From contig JALRIN010000018.1 in NCBI GenBank assembly GCA_023255415.1, forward strand, positions 1-52,019: a stretch of 52,019 nucleotides of DNA, read 5' to 3'. Under the pieces are notes generated by a model. That model was not told where the DNA came from and searched no databases. It saw only the letters and a list, made by a program, of their open reading frames with translations. This DNA comes from Cypionkella sp. GTDB lineage: Bacteria > Pseudomonadota > Alphaproteobacteria > Rhodobacterales > Rhodobacteraceae. The position numbers and the translations under genes were made by a program. Below are positions 16,309 through 23,294 of this stretch, piece by piece. Numbering within the stretch: the stretch's first letter is position 1; each line of letters begins with the position of its first letter.

Positions 16309-16345
16309 GGAGCCTCCGGCGGGGATATTTGGGCCAAGATGAAAG
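16309..16345 (+). repeat. 37-base dispersed repeat, copy 1
   Basis: The element begins GGAGCCTCCGGCGGGGATAT, continues through TTTGGGCCAAGATGAAAG, and matches the copy at 20418-20454 in 36 of 37 positions, same orientation. This copy supplies the ATG (16339-16341) and first codons (Met-Lys) of the AMP-ligase gene. From memory, closely similar elements are scattered between genes in many Rhodobacteraceae genomes. It may carry a ribosome-binding or mRNA-processing function. Confidence 0.8.
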
Positions 16346-17403
16346 CCTTTGCATGGCATCCTGAGGCGCAGGTTTGGGGCGATGATGCGGGTTTGCGCGG
16401 TATTTTGGCGCGCGGCGGGGCGTTTCGGATTGGCGGGACGGGGCCGCAGCCCGAGGGCGAGGCGGTGTTTGAGACACTGACTTCAGGCTCGTCGGGGGCG
16501 CCGCGGCGGATTTTGCGCAGCATGGCCAGTTGGACCGCGAGCTTTGCGGTGAATGCGCAGATGTTTCAGATTGGGCCGGGGCGGCGGGTGGCGGTGCTGG
16601 GGGAACTGGTGCAGTCGCTGGCACTTTATGGCGCGCTGGAGGCGATCCATCTAGGCGCAAGTTTGCAGCTTTTGGGCGGCATGCGGCCGGACCGGCAGGC
16701 GGCGATTTTGGCGGCGGATCTGATCTATGCCACGCCTGCGCAGCTGCGGTTGCTGTTGGAGGCGGGCTGGCGGCCTGAGGGGCGGATCTTGGTGGGTGGA
16801 TCAAAACTGGATCATGGTTTGCGCCAAGCCTTGGCGGGGGCCGAGGTCTGCGAGTTTTATGGCGCGGCTGAGGCAAGTTTCATCACGCTTGCAGGGCCCG
16901 ATGCGCCTGAAGACTCGGTAGGGCGCGCCTATCCCGGGGTTGAGATCGCGCTGCGCGCAGGCGAGATTTGGCTGCGCAGCCCCTATCTGTTTCAAGGCTA
17001 TGCGGGCGCTGATCCGGGGGGGGCAGTGTGGCGGGAGGGCTGGCTTTCGGTTGGCGAGATGGGATATTTGCGCGACGGCTATCTTTATCTGTCAGGGCGT
17101 AAGGGGCGGATGGTGACGGTCGCGGATCAGAATGTGTTTCCTGAGGCGATCGAGGGGTTTCTGTTAGGGCTTGCAGGCGTGGCGCAGGCGGCGGTTTTGC
17201 CAAGGCCGGATGCTTTGCGCGGATCGGTTTTGCTGGCGGTTTTGCAGGGGGATCCGGGGCAGGAGGCGGCGATTTTGGCGGCTTGTCGCGAGCGTTTTGG
17301 CGCGTTGAAGGCACCGCGGGCGGTGCTATGGCGCGAGGATTGGCCGATTTTGGCCTCGGGCAAGACCGATCTGCAGCGGCTGGCGGTGGAGGCCGGGCTG
17401 TGA
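16339..17403 (+). CDS. short AMP-dependent acyl-CoA ligase-like protein
   Basis: A 354-residue member of the ANL adenylate-forming family, shortened at the N-terminus compared with usual acyl-CoA ligases (about 500 residues). The P-loop appears as TSGSSGAPRR (residues 48-57, instead of TSGTTGxPK), then EFYGAAEASF for the YGxTE motif. GEMGYLRDGYLYLSGRKGRM stands for the hinge region and Lys342 in ASGKTDLQRL for the catalytic C-terminal lysine. It would activate a carboxylic acid to an acyl-AMP and then the CoA ester. Its stop overlaps the thiolase-like start (GTGA), and the pair converges on biotin transport genes, so a biotin-precursor acid such as pimelate is one speculative substrate. Confidence 0.75.
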   Translation: MKAFAWHPEAQVWGDDAGLRGILARGGAFRIGGTGPQPEGEAVFETLTSGSSGAPRRILRSMASWTASFAVNAQMFQIGPGRRVAVLGELVQSLALYGALEAIHLGASLQLLGGMRPDRQAAILAADLIYATPAQLRLLLEAGWRPEGRILVGGSKLDHGLRQALAGAEVCEFYGAAEASFITLAGPDAPEDSVGRAYPGVEIALRAGEIWLRSPYLFQGYAGADPGGAVWREGWLSVGEMGYLRDGYLYLSGRKGRMVTVADQNVFPEAIEGFLLGLAGVAQAAVLPRPDALRGSVLLAVLQGDPGQEAAILAACRERFGALKAPRAVLWREDWPILASGKTDLQRLAVEAGL

Positions 17404-18491
17404 GCGTGATTTTGGCTGCAAAGCGTTTGGCGGTGGTGCCACGTGGCGGGGCTTTCGCGCGGCTGCGGATCGAGGATCTGGGCGCGCCGGTGCTGCGGGC
17501 TTTGCTGGATCAGGCGGGGATTGCGCCGGAGGCGGTGGACGAGCTGATCTGCGCCAATGCGCTTGGGGCGGGGGGCAATCCGGCGCGGCGGCTGGCGCTT
17601 GCGGCGGGGTTGCCCGAGCGGGTGGCGGGTCTGTCGATTGACCGGCAATGCGCGGGCGGCTTGGATGCTATTTTGCTGGCGCATGCCATGGTGCAGGCGG
17701 GCTTGGCCGAGGTGGTGATTGCGGGCGGGGTGGAAAGCTATTCGCGCGCGCCAGAGCGTTTTGCCACCGACCCCGACGGTGGGCCTGCGCGACGCTATAC
17801 CCAAGCGCCGTTTACGCCTTGGCCCGAGCGCGACCCCGAGATGTCGGCGGCGGCGGCGGCTTTGGCGGCGCGGCTGGGGATTGCGCGTGGCGCGCAAGAC
17901 GCTTGGGCGGTGGCGAGCCATGCCAAAGCGCGGGTCGCGCCGGGCGAGATCGTGGCTTTGGCAGGCGTTGCGCATGACGTTTTTGCGCGCGGTTTGACGC
18001 CTGCGGTGGCGGCGCGCGCAAGGCCGCTGGTGGGCAGCATCACCCCGGCAAATGCGGCAGTGGCCGCGGATGGCGCGGGGTTTGTGCTTGTGGTTTCGGA
18101 CCGCATTGCCGCAGGGCGCGGCTTGCGGATATTGGGCGGGGTGACGCTGGGCGGCGATCCTGAAGAGCCGGGGCTGGTGCCGGTGGCAGCCATTGCGCGG
18201 GCCTTGGCGCAGCTGGGGCTACGGCCGGATCAGCTGGCGCTGGCCGAGGTGATGGAGGCCTATGCGGTGCAGGCCATGGCTTGTGTGGCAGGGGCGGGTT
18301 TGGCTGGCGTGCCGGTCAATATCGGCGGTGGCGCTTTGGCGCGCGGCCATCCGATTGGCGCCTCGGGGGCGATTTTGGCGGTGCGGCTTTATTACGAGCT
18401 GGGCGCAGGCCTGGGGCTTGCGGCGATTGCGGCGGCGGGCGGTTTGGGCACGGCACTGGTGGTAAAGCGCGAGGCCCAAGGCCAGATTTAG
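17400..18491 (+). CDS. thiolase-like protein lacking the second catalytic Cys
   Basis: A 363-residue thiolase-fold protein starting at the GTG that overlaps the ligase stop (GTGA). The frame is open further upstream inside the ligase gene, but that part does not fit the family. The acyl-acceptor Cys is present as Cys84 in DRQCAGGLDA, and His317 is present in GHPIGASG. The acid/base Cys of the C-terminal motif (normally xCxGGG) is replaced by Ala in AAIAAAGGLG (about residue 344), and the usual NEAFA motif reads MEAYA. It may therefore not perform normal thiolysis or Claisen condensation. Its stop overlaps the convergent bioY stop. Confidence 0.8.
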   Translation: MSVILAAKRLAVVPRGGAFARLRIEDLGAPVLRALLDQAGIAPEAVDELICANALGAGGNPARRLALAAGLPERVAGLSIDRQCAGGLDAILLAHAMVQAGLAEVVIAGGVESYSRAPERFATDPDGGPARRYTQAPFTPWPERDPEMSAAAAALAARLGIARGAQDAWAVASHAKARVAPGEIVALAGVAHDVFARGLTPAVAARARPLVGSITPANAAVAADGAGFVLVVSDRIAAGRGLRILGGVTLGGDPEEPGLVPVAAIARALAQLGLRPDQLALAEVMEAYAVQAMACVAGAGLAGVPVNIGGGALARGHPIGASGAILAVRLYYELGAGLGLAAIAAAGGLGTALVVKREAQGQI

Positions 18492-19030
18492 GCGCGCGAC
18501 AGCAGGGCCTGCGGGCGCATTTTGGCGATGGATTGGGTCAGCAGGCCTGCAAGCCCAGCCTTGATGCTGTCGCCGATCAGAAAGGGGGCGGCCAGCAGGG
18601 CGGCTTCGGGCAGGGTTTTGCCCAGCATCACCGACATGCCGATCACGCCAAGCCCATTCAGCACCAAGACGCCGCCAAGGGCCGCGCCAAGGCCTGCGGC
18701 CAGACCGATGTTGGTTTTCAGATGCGTGGTGACAGCGCCGGTCACATAGGCCGCCACCGGAAAGCCGATCAGATAGCCAACGGTGGGCGAGGCCAGCAGC
18801 CCCAAGCCGCCGCGTCCGCCCGACAACAGCGGCAGGCCGGCAAGCGCAAGGCCCAAAAACAACAGCACCGCCAAAGCCCCGCGCTTTGCCCCCAGCACCG
18901 TGCCACAGAGCATGATGCCAAGGCTTTGCGCCGTGATCGGCACGCCCGAGGCGAGGTCGATCTTTGGCACCAAGCCCAGCACGGCGATCAGCGCGGCAAA
19001 AAGGGCGATATGGGTCAGGTTCTTTTCCAA
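18488..19030 (-). CDS. bioY: BioY biotin-binding S component of ECF transporter
   Basis: A 180-residue membrane protein with about six hydrophobic helices and the BioY signature regions (PITAQSLGIMLCG, GLPLLSGGRGGLGLLASPTVGYLIGFP). BioY captures biotin with high affinity. It works alone or with the energising module BioMN, both members of which are encoded just upstream on the same strand. It is the last gene of bioM-bioN-bioY; 27 bases separate it from bioN. Confidence 0.95.
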   Translation of the reverse strand: MEKNLTHIALFAALIAVLGLVPKIDLASGVPITAQSLGIMLCGTVLGAKRGALAVLLFLGLALAGLPLLSGGRGGLGLLASPTVGYLIGFPVAAYVTGAVTTHLKTNIGLAAGLGAALGGVLVLNGLGVIGMSVMLGKTLPEAALLAAPFLIGDSIKAGLAGLLTQSIAKMRPQALLSRA

Positions 19031-19057
19031 GGGCGTGCTCTCCTGCTACGCGCCCAT

Positions 19058-19651
19058 CTACTCTGTTCCGCCGCGCGCCCGCAAGGCCTCGGCGACCTGC
19101 TCGGCATCATCAAGCGCGGCGAGTGTGGTGGGCAATAAGATCCGCCAGCGCGGTGGGCGGGCCGCGCGCGCCTGCCAGCTTTCGCGGATGGTTTGGCTGC
19201 GCGCCAGCATGGTGGGGATAAAGCGCAGCGTCAGCGCAATGGCCAGCGCCAGCGCCTTTGGGGCGATCAGCGGGCTAAGCGGTTTTGCAAGTCGCTGGAT
19301 CACCGCGATCATATCGCTGAGCCGCGTGGTCATGGTGACAAAATTGGCGGCCGCGACAGCCGTGGTCATCCGCAGAATAATCGTCACACCCAAAGCATCC
19401 CGCGTGATCAGATGCCAAAGTGCGACCAGCGCGACAAAGGGCAGCAAAGGCCGCAGCATCCGCGCGCTTTCAAGGCCAAAGCGTTTGCCTGCCGAAGCGA
19501 TGACGCCAGCGGTCAGCAGCGCGCAAAGGCCAAGCCAAAGCGGTGAGTCGAGCGCGAACAGGATTAGGGTAAAGCCGCAAAGCGCTGCCAGTTTGGCACC
19601 CGCGCGGCAGGGATGCGCCCAGGTTTCAATCGGCGAGGTCAGTGTCAGCAT
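19058..19651 (-). CDS. bioN: BioN / EcfT-type transmembrane component
   Basis: A 197-residue integral membrane protein of the CbiQ/EcfT family, the T component that couples the ATPase to the S component BioY. Several hydrophobic helices occupy the first half, and the arginine-rich coupling segment (QAWARA-like, here ESWQARAARPPRW) occurs near residue 160. Its start overlaps the end of bioM by 26 bases. Together with bioM and bioY it forms a biotin-specific ECF importer as described in Rhodobacter capsulatus. Confidence 0.92.
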   Translation of the reverse strand: MLTLTSPIETWAHPCRAGAKLAALCGFTLILFALDSPLWLGLCALLTAGVIASAGKRFGLESARMLRPLLPFVALVALWHLITRDALGVTIILRMTTAVAAANFVTMTTRLSDMIAVIQRLAKPLSPLIAPKALALAIALTLRFIPTMLARSQTIRESWQARAARPPRWRILLPTTLAALDDAEQVAEALRARGGTE

Positions 19652-20342
19652 CGCGCTCTCCGATCAAGGCCATGGCTTGGGTGAAGGCGGGCAGGACCTG
19701 CGCAGGCGCGCCATCGGCATGGATGCGGCCGGCCTCGATCCAGATCAGCCGATCACAGGCGGCCACGGCGGCGGGGTCGTGGCTGATGGTGATCAGGCGC
19801 TGCGGCAGGGCGGCCAGACGGCGCGCCAAGCGGGCTTGGGTTGGCAGGTCAAGCCCTGCAAAGGGTTCATCGAGCAAAATGGTGCGCGGTGCCATCAAAA
19901 GCACCGCCAATAGGCAGAGGTAATGCTTTTGGCCCTGACTGAGGCTATGGGTATTGGCGCGCGCCCAGTGGCTGCGGCCTTCGCTTGCCAGAAGGGCTGC
20001 GACCTCGGCTTCGGTTTCGGCTGCGGTTTTGCCGATTTGGCGCAGACCAAAGCTGAGTTCCTCGGTCACTGTGGGAAACAGGATCTGGTGATCGGGGTTT
20101 TGAAACAGGATGCCCAGTTGCGGCAGCAGACTGCGGCGGTCTGTGGCGGGTGTGCCTTCGATGAGAACCGAGCCAGTGCTGGGCGGGATCAGCCCTGCGA
20201 TCAGCCGCAGCAGCGTGGTCTTGCCCGAGCCGTTGCGGCCAAGGATACCGATGCGGGCCTCGGTCAGGCAGAGCGAGATATCGGAGAGGATCACCTTGCC
20301 TGCGAGGCTGACGCTTGCATTGATCAGTTCTATACCGGCCAT
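19626..20342 (-). CDS. bioM: BioM ATPase of the biotin ECF transporter
   Basis: A 238-residue ABC ATPase: Walker A GRNGSGKTTLL, Q-loop FQNPDHQIL (the FQNPDxQ motif of ECF ATPases), signature LSQGQKHYL and Walker B TILLDEPFAGLD. The frame opens at 20393, but the ATG at 20342 follows a purine-rich AAAGGGGC and matches the family start (MAGIELINAS). It energises BioN/BioY. No BioR-type TTAT...ATAA box was recognised upstream by eye. Confidence 0.93.
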   Translation of the reverse strand: MAGIELINASVSLAGKVILSDISLCLTEARIGILGRNGSGKTTLLRLIAGLIPPSTGSVLIEGTPATDRRSLLPQLGILFQNPDHQILFPTVTEELSFGLRQIGKTAAETEAEVAALLASEGRSHWARANTHSLSQGQKHYLCLLAVLLMAPRTILLDEPFAGLDLPTQARLARRLAALPQRLITISHDPAAVAACDRLIWIEAGRIHADGAPAQVLPAFTQAMALIGERDADTDLAD

Positions 20343-20417
20343 CGCCTGCCCCTTTGTTTGGCAGGTGATAGCGCGGTCTGCGCGAGCTTGCAAATGGCGC
20401 GGGCTGTGGCGGGCGGC

Positions 20418-20454
20418 GGAGCCTCCGGCGGGGATATTTAGGCCAAGATGAAAG
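20418..20454 (+). repeat. 37-base dispersed repeat, copy 2
   Basis: This copy matches 16309-16345 except one base (A instead of G at 20440), in the same orientation. It lies in the 166-base gap between bioM and gabT. The ATG inside it opens only a three-codon frame (Met-Lys-Ala-stop), unlike copy 1 where it starts a gene. The two copies bracket the ligase, thiolase-like and bioYNM genes. Confidence 0.8.
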
Positions 20455-20471
20455 CGTAAAGGAGGGTTCGG

Positions 20472-20493
20472 GCGCGCCCTGATCTGGGCGCGC
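20472..20493. terminator. G/C hairpin between gabT and bioM
   Basis: The stem GCGCGCCC (20472-20479) / GGGCGCGC (20486-20493) lies 15 bases after the gabT stop. No U-tract follows on the minus strand, so termination strength is uncertain. Confidence 0.45.
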
Positions 20494-20508
20494 GCCTTTG
20501 GGGGTTGG

Positions 20509-21786
20509 TTAGGCGGTGCGGGCTGCGGCGACGGCGGCTTCGAGGATGTCCATCGCTTCGGCGAAATGTGCGTCGGGGATAGTGATCGGCGCCAGGAAGC
20601 GGATCACATTGGCATAGACGCCGCAGGTCAGCAGGATCAGGCCGCGCTTTTGCGCCTCGAGCCGGACGCGGGTGGTAAAGCCTGCGTCGGGTGCGTGGTT
20701 GGCTGGGTTGGCAAATTCGATCGCCACCATGAAGCCCGGGCCGCGGATGTCGCAGATTTCGGGGGTGGTGGAGCGAATGGCCGCAAGCCGCTGTTTCAGC
20801 CGGCCGCCAAGCTCATTGGCGCGGGCACAAAGGTCTTCGTCTTCGATCACATCGAGCACCGCATTGGCGGCGGCGATGCCCAGCGGGTTGCCGCCATAGG
20901 TGCCGCCAAGGCCGCCGGGGTGGGCTGCGTCCATCAGGCTGGCGCGGCCGGTCAGGGCTGCAAGCGGCAGACCGCCTGCAAGGCCTTTGGCCATGGTGGT
21001 GATATCGGCCGCGACGCCATATTGTTCCATCGCGAACATGGTGCCGGTGCGGGCAAAGCCGGTTTGCACCTCGTCTGCGATCATCACGATGCCGTTGTCG
21101 TCACACAGTTTGCGGATCGCGACGACAAGGTCTTTTGGTGCGGGGTAGAAGCCGCCTTCGCCTTGTACCGGTTCAAAGATGATGGCCGCGACCCGGGATG
21201 GGTCGAGATCGGCTTTGAACAGTTTGGTCATGCCGGCAAGGGCTTCTTCGGTGGTGATGCCGTGCACCTCTTGTGGGAAGGGGATGTGGTAGACATCGGG
21301 CATCATCGCGCCGAAGCCCTTTTTATAGGGGTCGACTTTGCCGGTCAGCGACATGCCCATCATGGTGCGGCCGTGAAACGCCCCGCCAAAAGCGATGATG
21401 GCATTGCGGCCCGTGGCGATGCGCGCGACTTTGACAGCGTTTTCAACCGCTTCGGCGCCGGTGGTGACAAAGACGGTTTTCTTGTCGAATTCACCGGGCA
21501 CGGCGGCGTTCAGGCGTTCGGCCAGACGGACGTAATTTTCATAGGGCAGCACCTGGTGGCAGGTATGGGTGAATTTCGACAGCTGTGCCGTCACCGCTGC
21601 CATCACGCGCGGGTGGCAGTGGCCGGTGTTGACCACCGCGATGCCGGCTGCAAAGTCGATATAGCGCTTGCCTTCAATATCCCAAACCTCGGAGTTCAGG
21701 GCGTGATCGACATAGATTTCGGTTTGCACCCCCACCCCGCGCGAGATGGCATCGGTGCGGCGACGGGCGACTTCGACGTTTTGCAT
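20509..21786 (-). CDS. gabT: 4-aminobutyrate aminotransferase
   Basis: A 425-residue class III PLP aminotransferase, matching GABA transaminase over its length: GHCHPRVMAA near the start, GAFHGRTMMGMSLTGKV, VMIADEVQTGFARTG and TTMAKGLAGGLPLAA with the PLP lysine. It converts 4-aminobutyrate and 2-oxoglutarate to succinate semialdehyde and glutamate, possibly also related omega-amines. The frame continues far upstream without homology. The ATG at 21786 (MQNVEVARRR) is preceded by AAGGA; an ATG at 21795 is an alternative. No gabD lies beside it. It is divergent from dprA. Confidence 0.9.
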   Translation of the reverse strand: MQNVEVARRRTDAISRGVGVQTEIYVDHALNSEVWDIEGKRYIDFAAGIAVVNTGHCHPRVMAAVTAQLSKFTHTCHQVLPYENYVRLAERLNAAVPGEFDKKTVFVTTGAEAVENAVKVARIATGRNAIIAFGGAFHGRTMMGMSLTGKVDPYKKGFGAMMPDVYHIPFPQEVHGITTEEALAGMTKLFKADLDPSRVAAIIFEPVQGEGGFYPAPKDLVVAIRKLCDDNGIVMIADEVQTGFARTGTMFAMEQYGVAADITTMAKGLAGGLPLAALTGRASLMDAAHPGGLGGTYGGNPLGIAAANAVLDVIEDEDLCARANELGGRLKQRLAAIRSTTPEICDIRGPGFMVAIEFANPANHAPDAGFTTRVRLEAQKRGLILLTCGVYANVIRFLAPITIPDAHFAEAMDILEAAVAAARTA

Positions 21787-21972
21787 GGCTTGCATCCTTG
21801 AAAAGCTTTGCCACAGTCTGATCGAATTGCTGGCCTGCCGCAATCTGCCCAGCCATGGTTTCGATAAGTCCAGTTTTAAACGAAATTTAGTCCAGCGATT
21901 TTCCCGGCGACGTTTACCAATTGTTAACCCTGCCGGGTGCAAACTGAGCCATGTAAAGAGTGTGAGGCGGTG
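21787..21972. promoter_or_regulatory. gabT-dprA divergent intergenic region
   Basis: This 186-base AT-richer gap holds the promoters of both genes. The segment around 21870-21930 (AAACGAAATTTAG, TTGTTAACC) is AT-rich, but no convincing -35/-10 pair or regulator site could be fixed. Confidence 0.3.
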
Positions 21973-23130
21973 ATGGCATTTTGTCAAAATCAGGCGCAGC
22001 GGCAGGGGTTTGCCGAGGCAGAGCCGCAAGATCCCTTGCTTTGGCTGCGCCTGATCCGCTCGCGTAGGGTTGGGCCTGCAACCTTTCACAAGCTTTTGGG
22101 CGAACATGGCGATGTCGAGGCGGCGCTTGCAGCCCTGCCGCAGATTGCACGGGCGGCTGGGGTTGAGAATTATGCGCTCTGCCCGATTGAAGTGGTGCGC
22201 CACGAATGGTCTGCAGGGCGCGCGCTGGGGGCGCAGCTGGTCCTGTGGGGGCAGGCGGGCTATCCGTTGTCGCTGATGGATCTGCCCGATGCGCCGCCGG
22301 TTTTATGGGTGCAGGGCGATGTCACGCTGCTGGCGCGGCCGATGGTGGCGCTGGTGGGCGCGCGCAATGCCTCGTCCTTGGGGCTGAGGATGACGCGGCG
22401 GCTGGCCTTGGGGCTGGCAGAGGCGGGGCAGGTGGTGGTTTCGGGGCTTGCGCGCGGCATTGATGCCGAGGCGCATCAGGCGGCGCTGCAGGGCGGCACT
22501 GTTGCCGTGCAGGCGGGCGGGGTCGATGTGATTTACCCGATGGAAAACGCTGCCTTGGCGACAGAGATTGCGCAAAAAGGCTGCAGGATTTCAGAGCAAC
22601 CCATGGGCTTGGCACCGCAAGCACGGCATTTCCCGCAGCGCAATCGCATCGTCTCAGGGCTGGCGCGGGCGGTGGTGGTGGTCGAGGCTGCGGCGCGATC
22701 GGGCAGCCTGCTTACGGCGCGCAATGCCTTGGATCAGGGGCGCGAGGTTTTGGCGGTGCCCGGGCATCCCTTTGATGCGCGTGCGGCGGGCTGCAACAGT
22801 CTTTTGCGCGATGGCGCGACCTTGGTGCGCTCGGCCGGCGATGTGCTGGAGGCGATTGGCCTGCGCGGGTCGTTTCGCGCCCAAGCGCCGGCAGAGCGGG
22901 CGGCTGTAGTCGATTTGCCAGGTCCGGTGCCGCAGCGCCGCCCCTTGGCCGAGGTTGCAGCCCTGCATGACCAGATCCTTGCGCGGCTGGGCCCCAGCCC
23001 CTTGGCCGAAGATCAACTGATCCGCGATTTGGAACTACCTGCGGCGGGGCTTGCCCAAGCGCTGATGGCGCTGGAGTTGGAAGGGCGGATCACCCGGCAG
23101 GCGGGAGGGCTGCTGAGCCGCAGTGATTAG
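21973..23130 (+). CDS. dprA: DNA processing protein DprA
   Basis: A 385-residue DprA/Smf protein. After a SAM-like N-terminal region (LRLIRSRRVGPATFHKLL) comes the Rossmann-like DNA-binding domain with VGARNASSLGLRMTR, VVSGLARGIDAEAHQAAL and RNRIVSGLA. A C-terminal winged-helix (DML1-like) domain runs over about the last 70 residues. It loads RecA on incoming single-stranded DNA in transformation. The start at the ATG 21973 is preferred; a GTG at 21937 is possible. topA follows, an order seen in many proteobacteria. Confidence 0.93.
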   Translation: MAFCQNQAQRQGFAEAEPQDPLLWLRLIRSRRVGPATFHKLLGEHGDVEAALAALPQIARAAGVENYALCPIEVVRHEWSAGRALGAQLVLWGQAGYPLSLMDLPDAPPVLWVQGDVTLLARPMVALVGARNASSLGLRMTRRLALGLAEAGQVVVSGLARGIDAEAHQAALQGGTVAVQAGGVDVIYPMENAALATEIAQKGCRISEQPMGLAPQARHFPQRNRIVSGLARAVVVVEAAARSGSLLTARNALDQGREVLAVPGHPFDARAAGCNSLLRDGATLVRSAGDVLEAIGLRGSFRAQAPAERAAVVDLPGPVPQRRPLAEVAALHDQILARLGPSPLAEDQLIRDLELPAAGLAQALMALELEGRITRQAGGLLSRSD

Positions 23131-23185
23131 CGGCTTTGCGCCTGCGGGTGGCAAACCGTCTGCCGCAAAAACAGGCAGTGCCGGG

Positions 23186-23199
23186 GGGTGAATTCACCC
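23186..23199. other. perfect 14-bp palindrome upstream of topA
   Basis: GGGTGAATTCACCC is a perfect palindrome in the 164-base dprA-topA gap, 56 bases after the dprA stop and about 95 bases before the topA ATG. A -35-like TTGACA lies downstream at 23228-23233, without a convincing -10. It could be an operator or a short hairpin. Confidence 0.35.
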
Positions 23200-23294
23200 T
23201 GATCTGGGGCATATCTGTTCCGCCCTGTTGACAACGCAGCGATATGGCCCACATGGTGCCCCGCTATCCTCGCAAGTGTTTTCAAGGGAATTCC

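Noticed and set aside
17283..17399. Longer thiolase start inside the ligase gene
   Set aside because: The extra 39 codons read as Gly/Ala-rich sequence without thiolase homology, and the GTGA overlap at 17400 gives a natural start.
20343..20417. BioR-type operator upstream of bioM
   Set aside because: No TTAT-N2-ATAA palindrome could be seen in the gap.
23228..23233. TTGACA as the topA promoter -35
   Set aside because: No acceptable -10 hexamer lies 16-18 bases downstream, so it is only mentioned with the palindrome.
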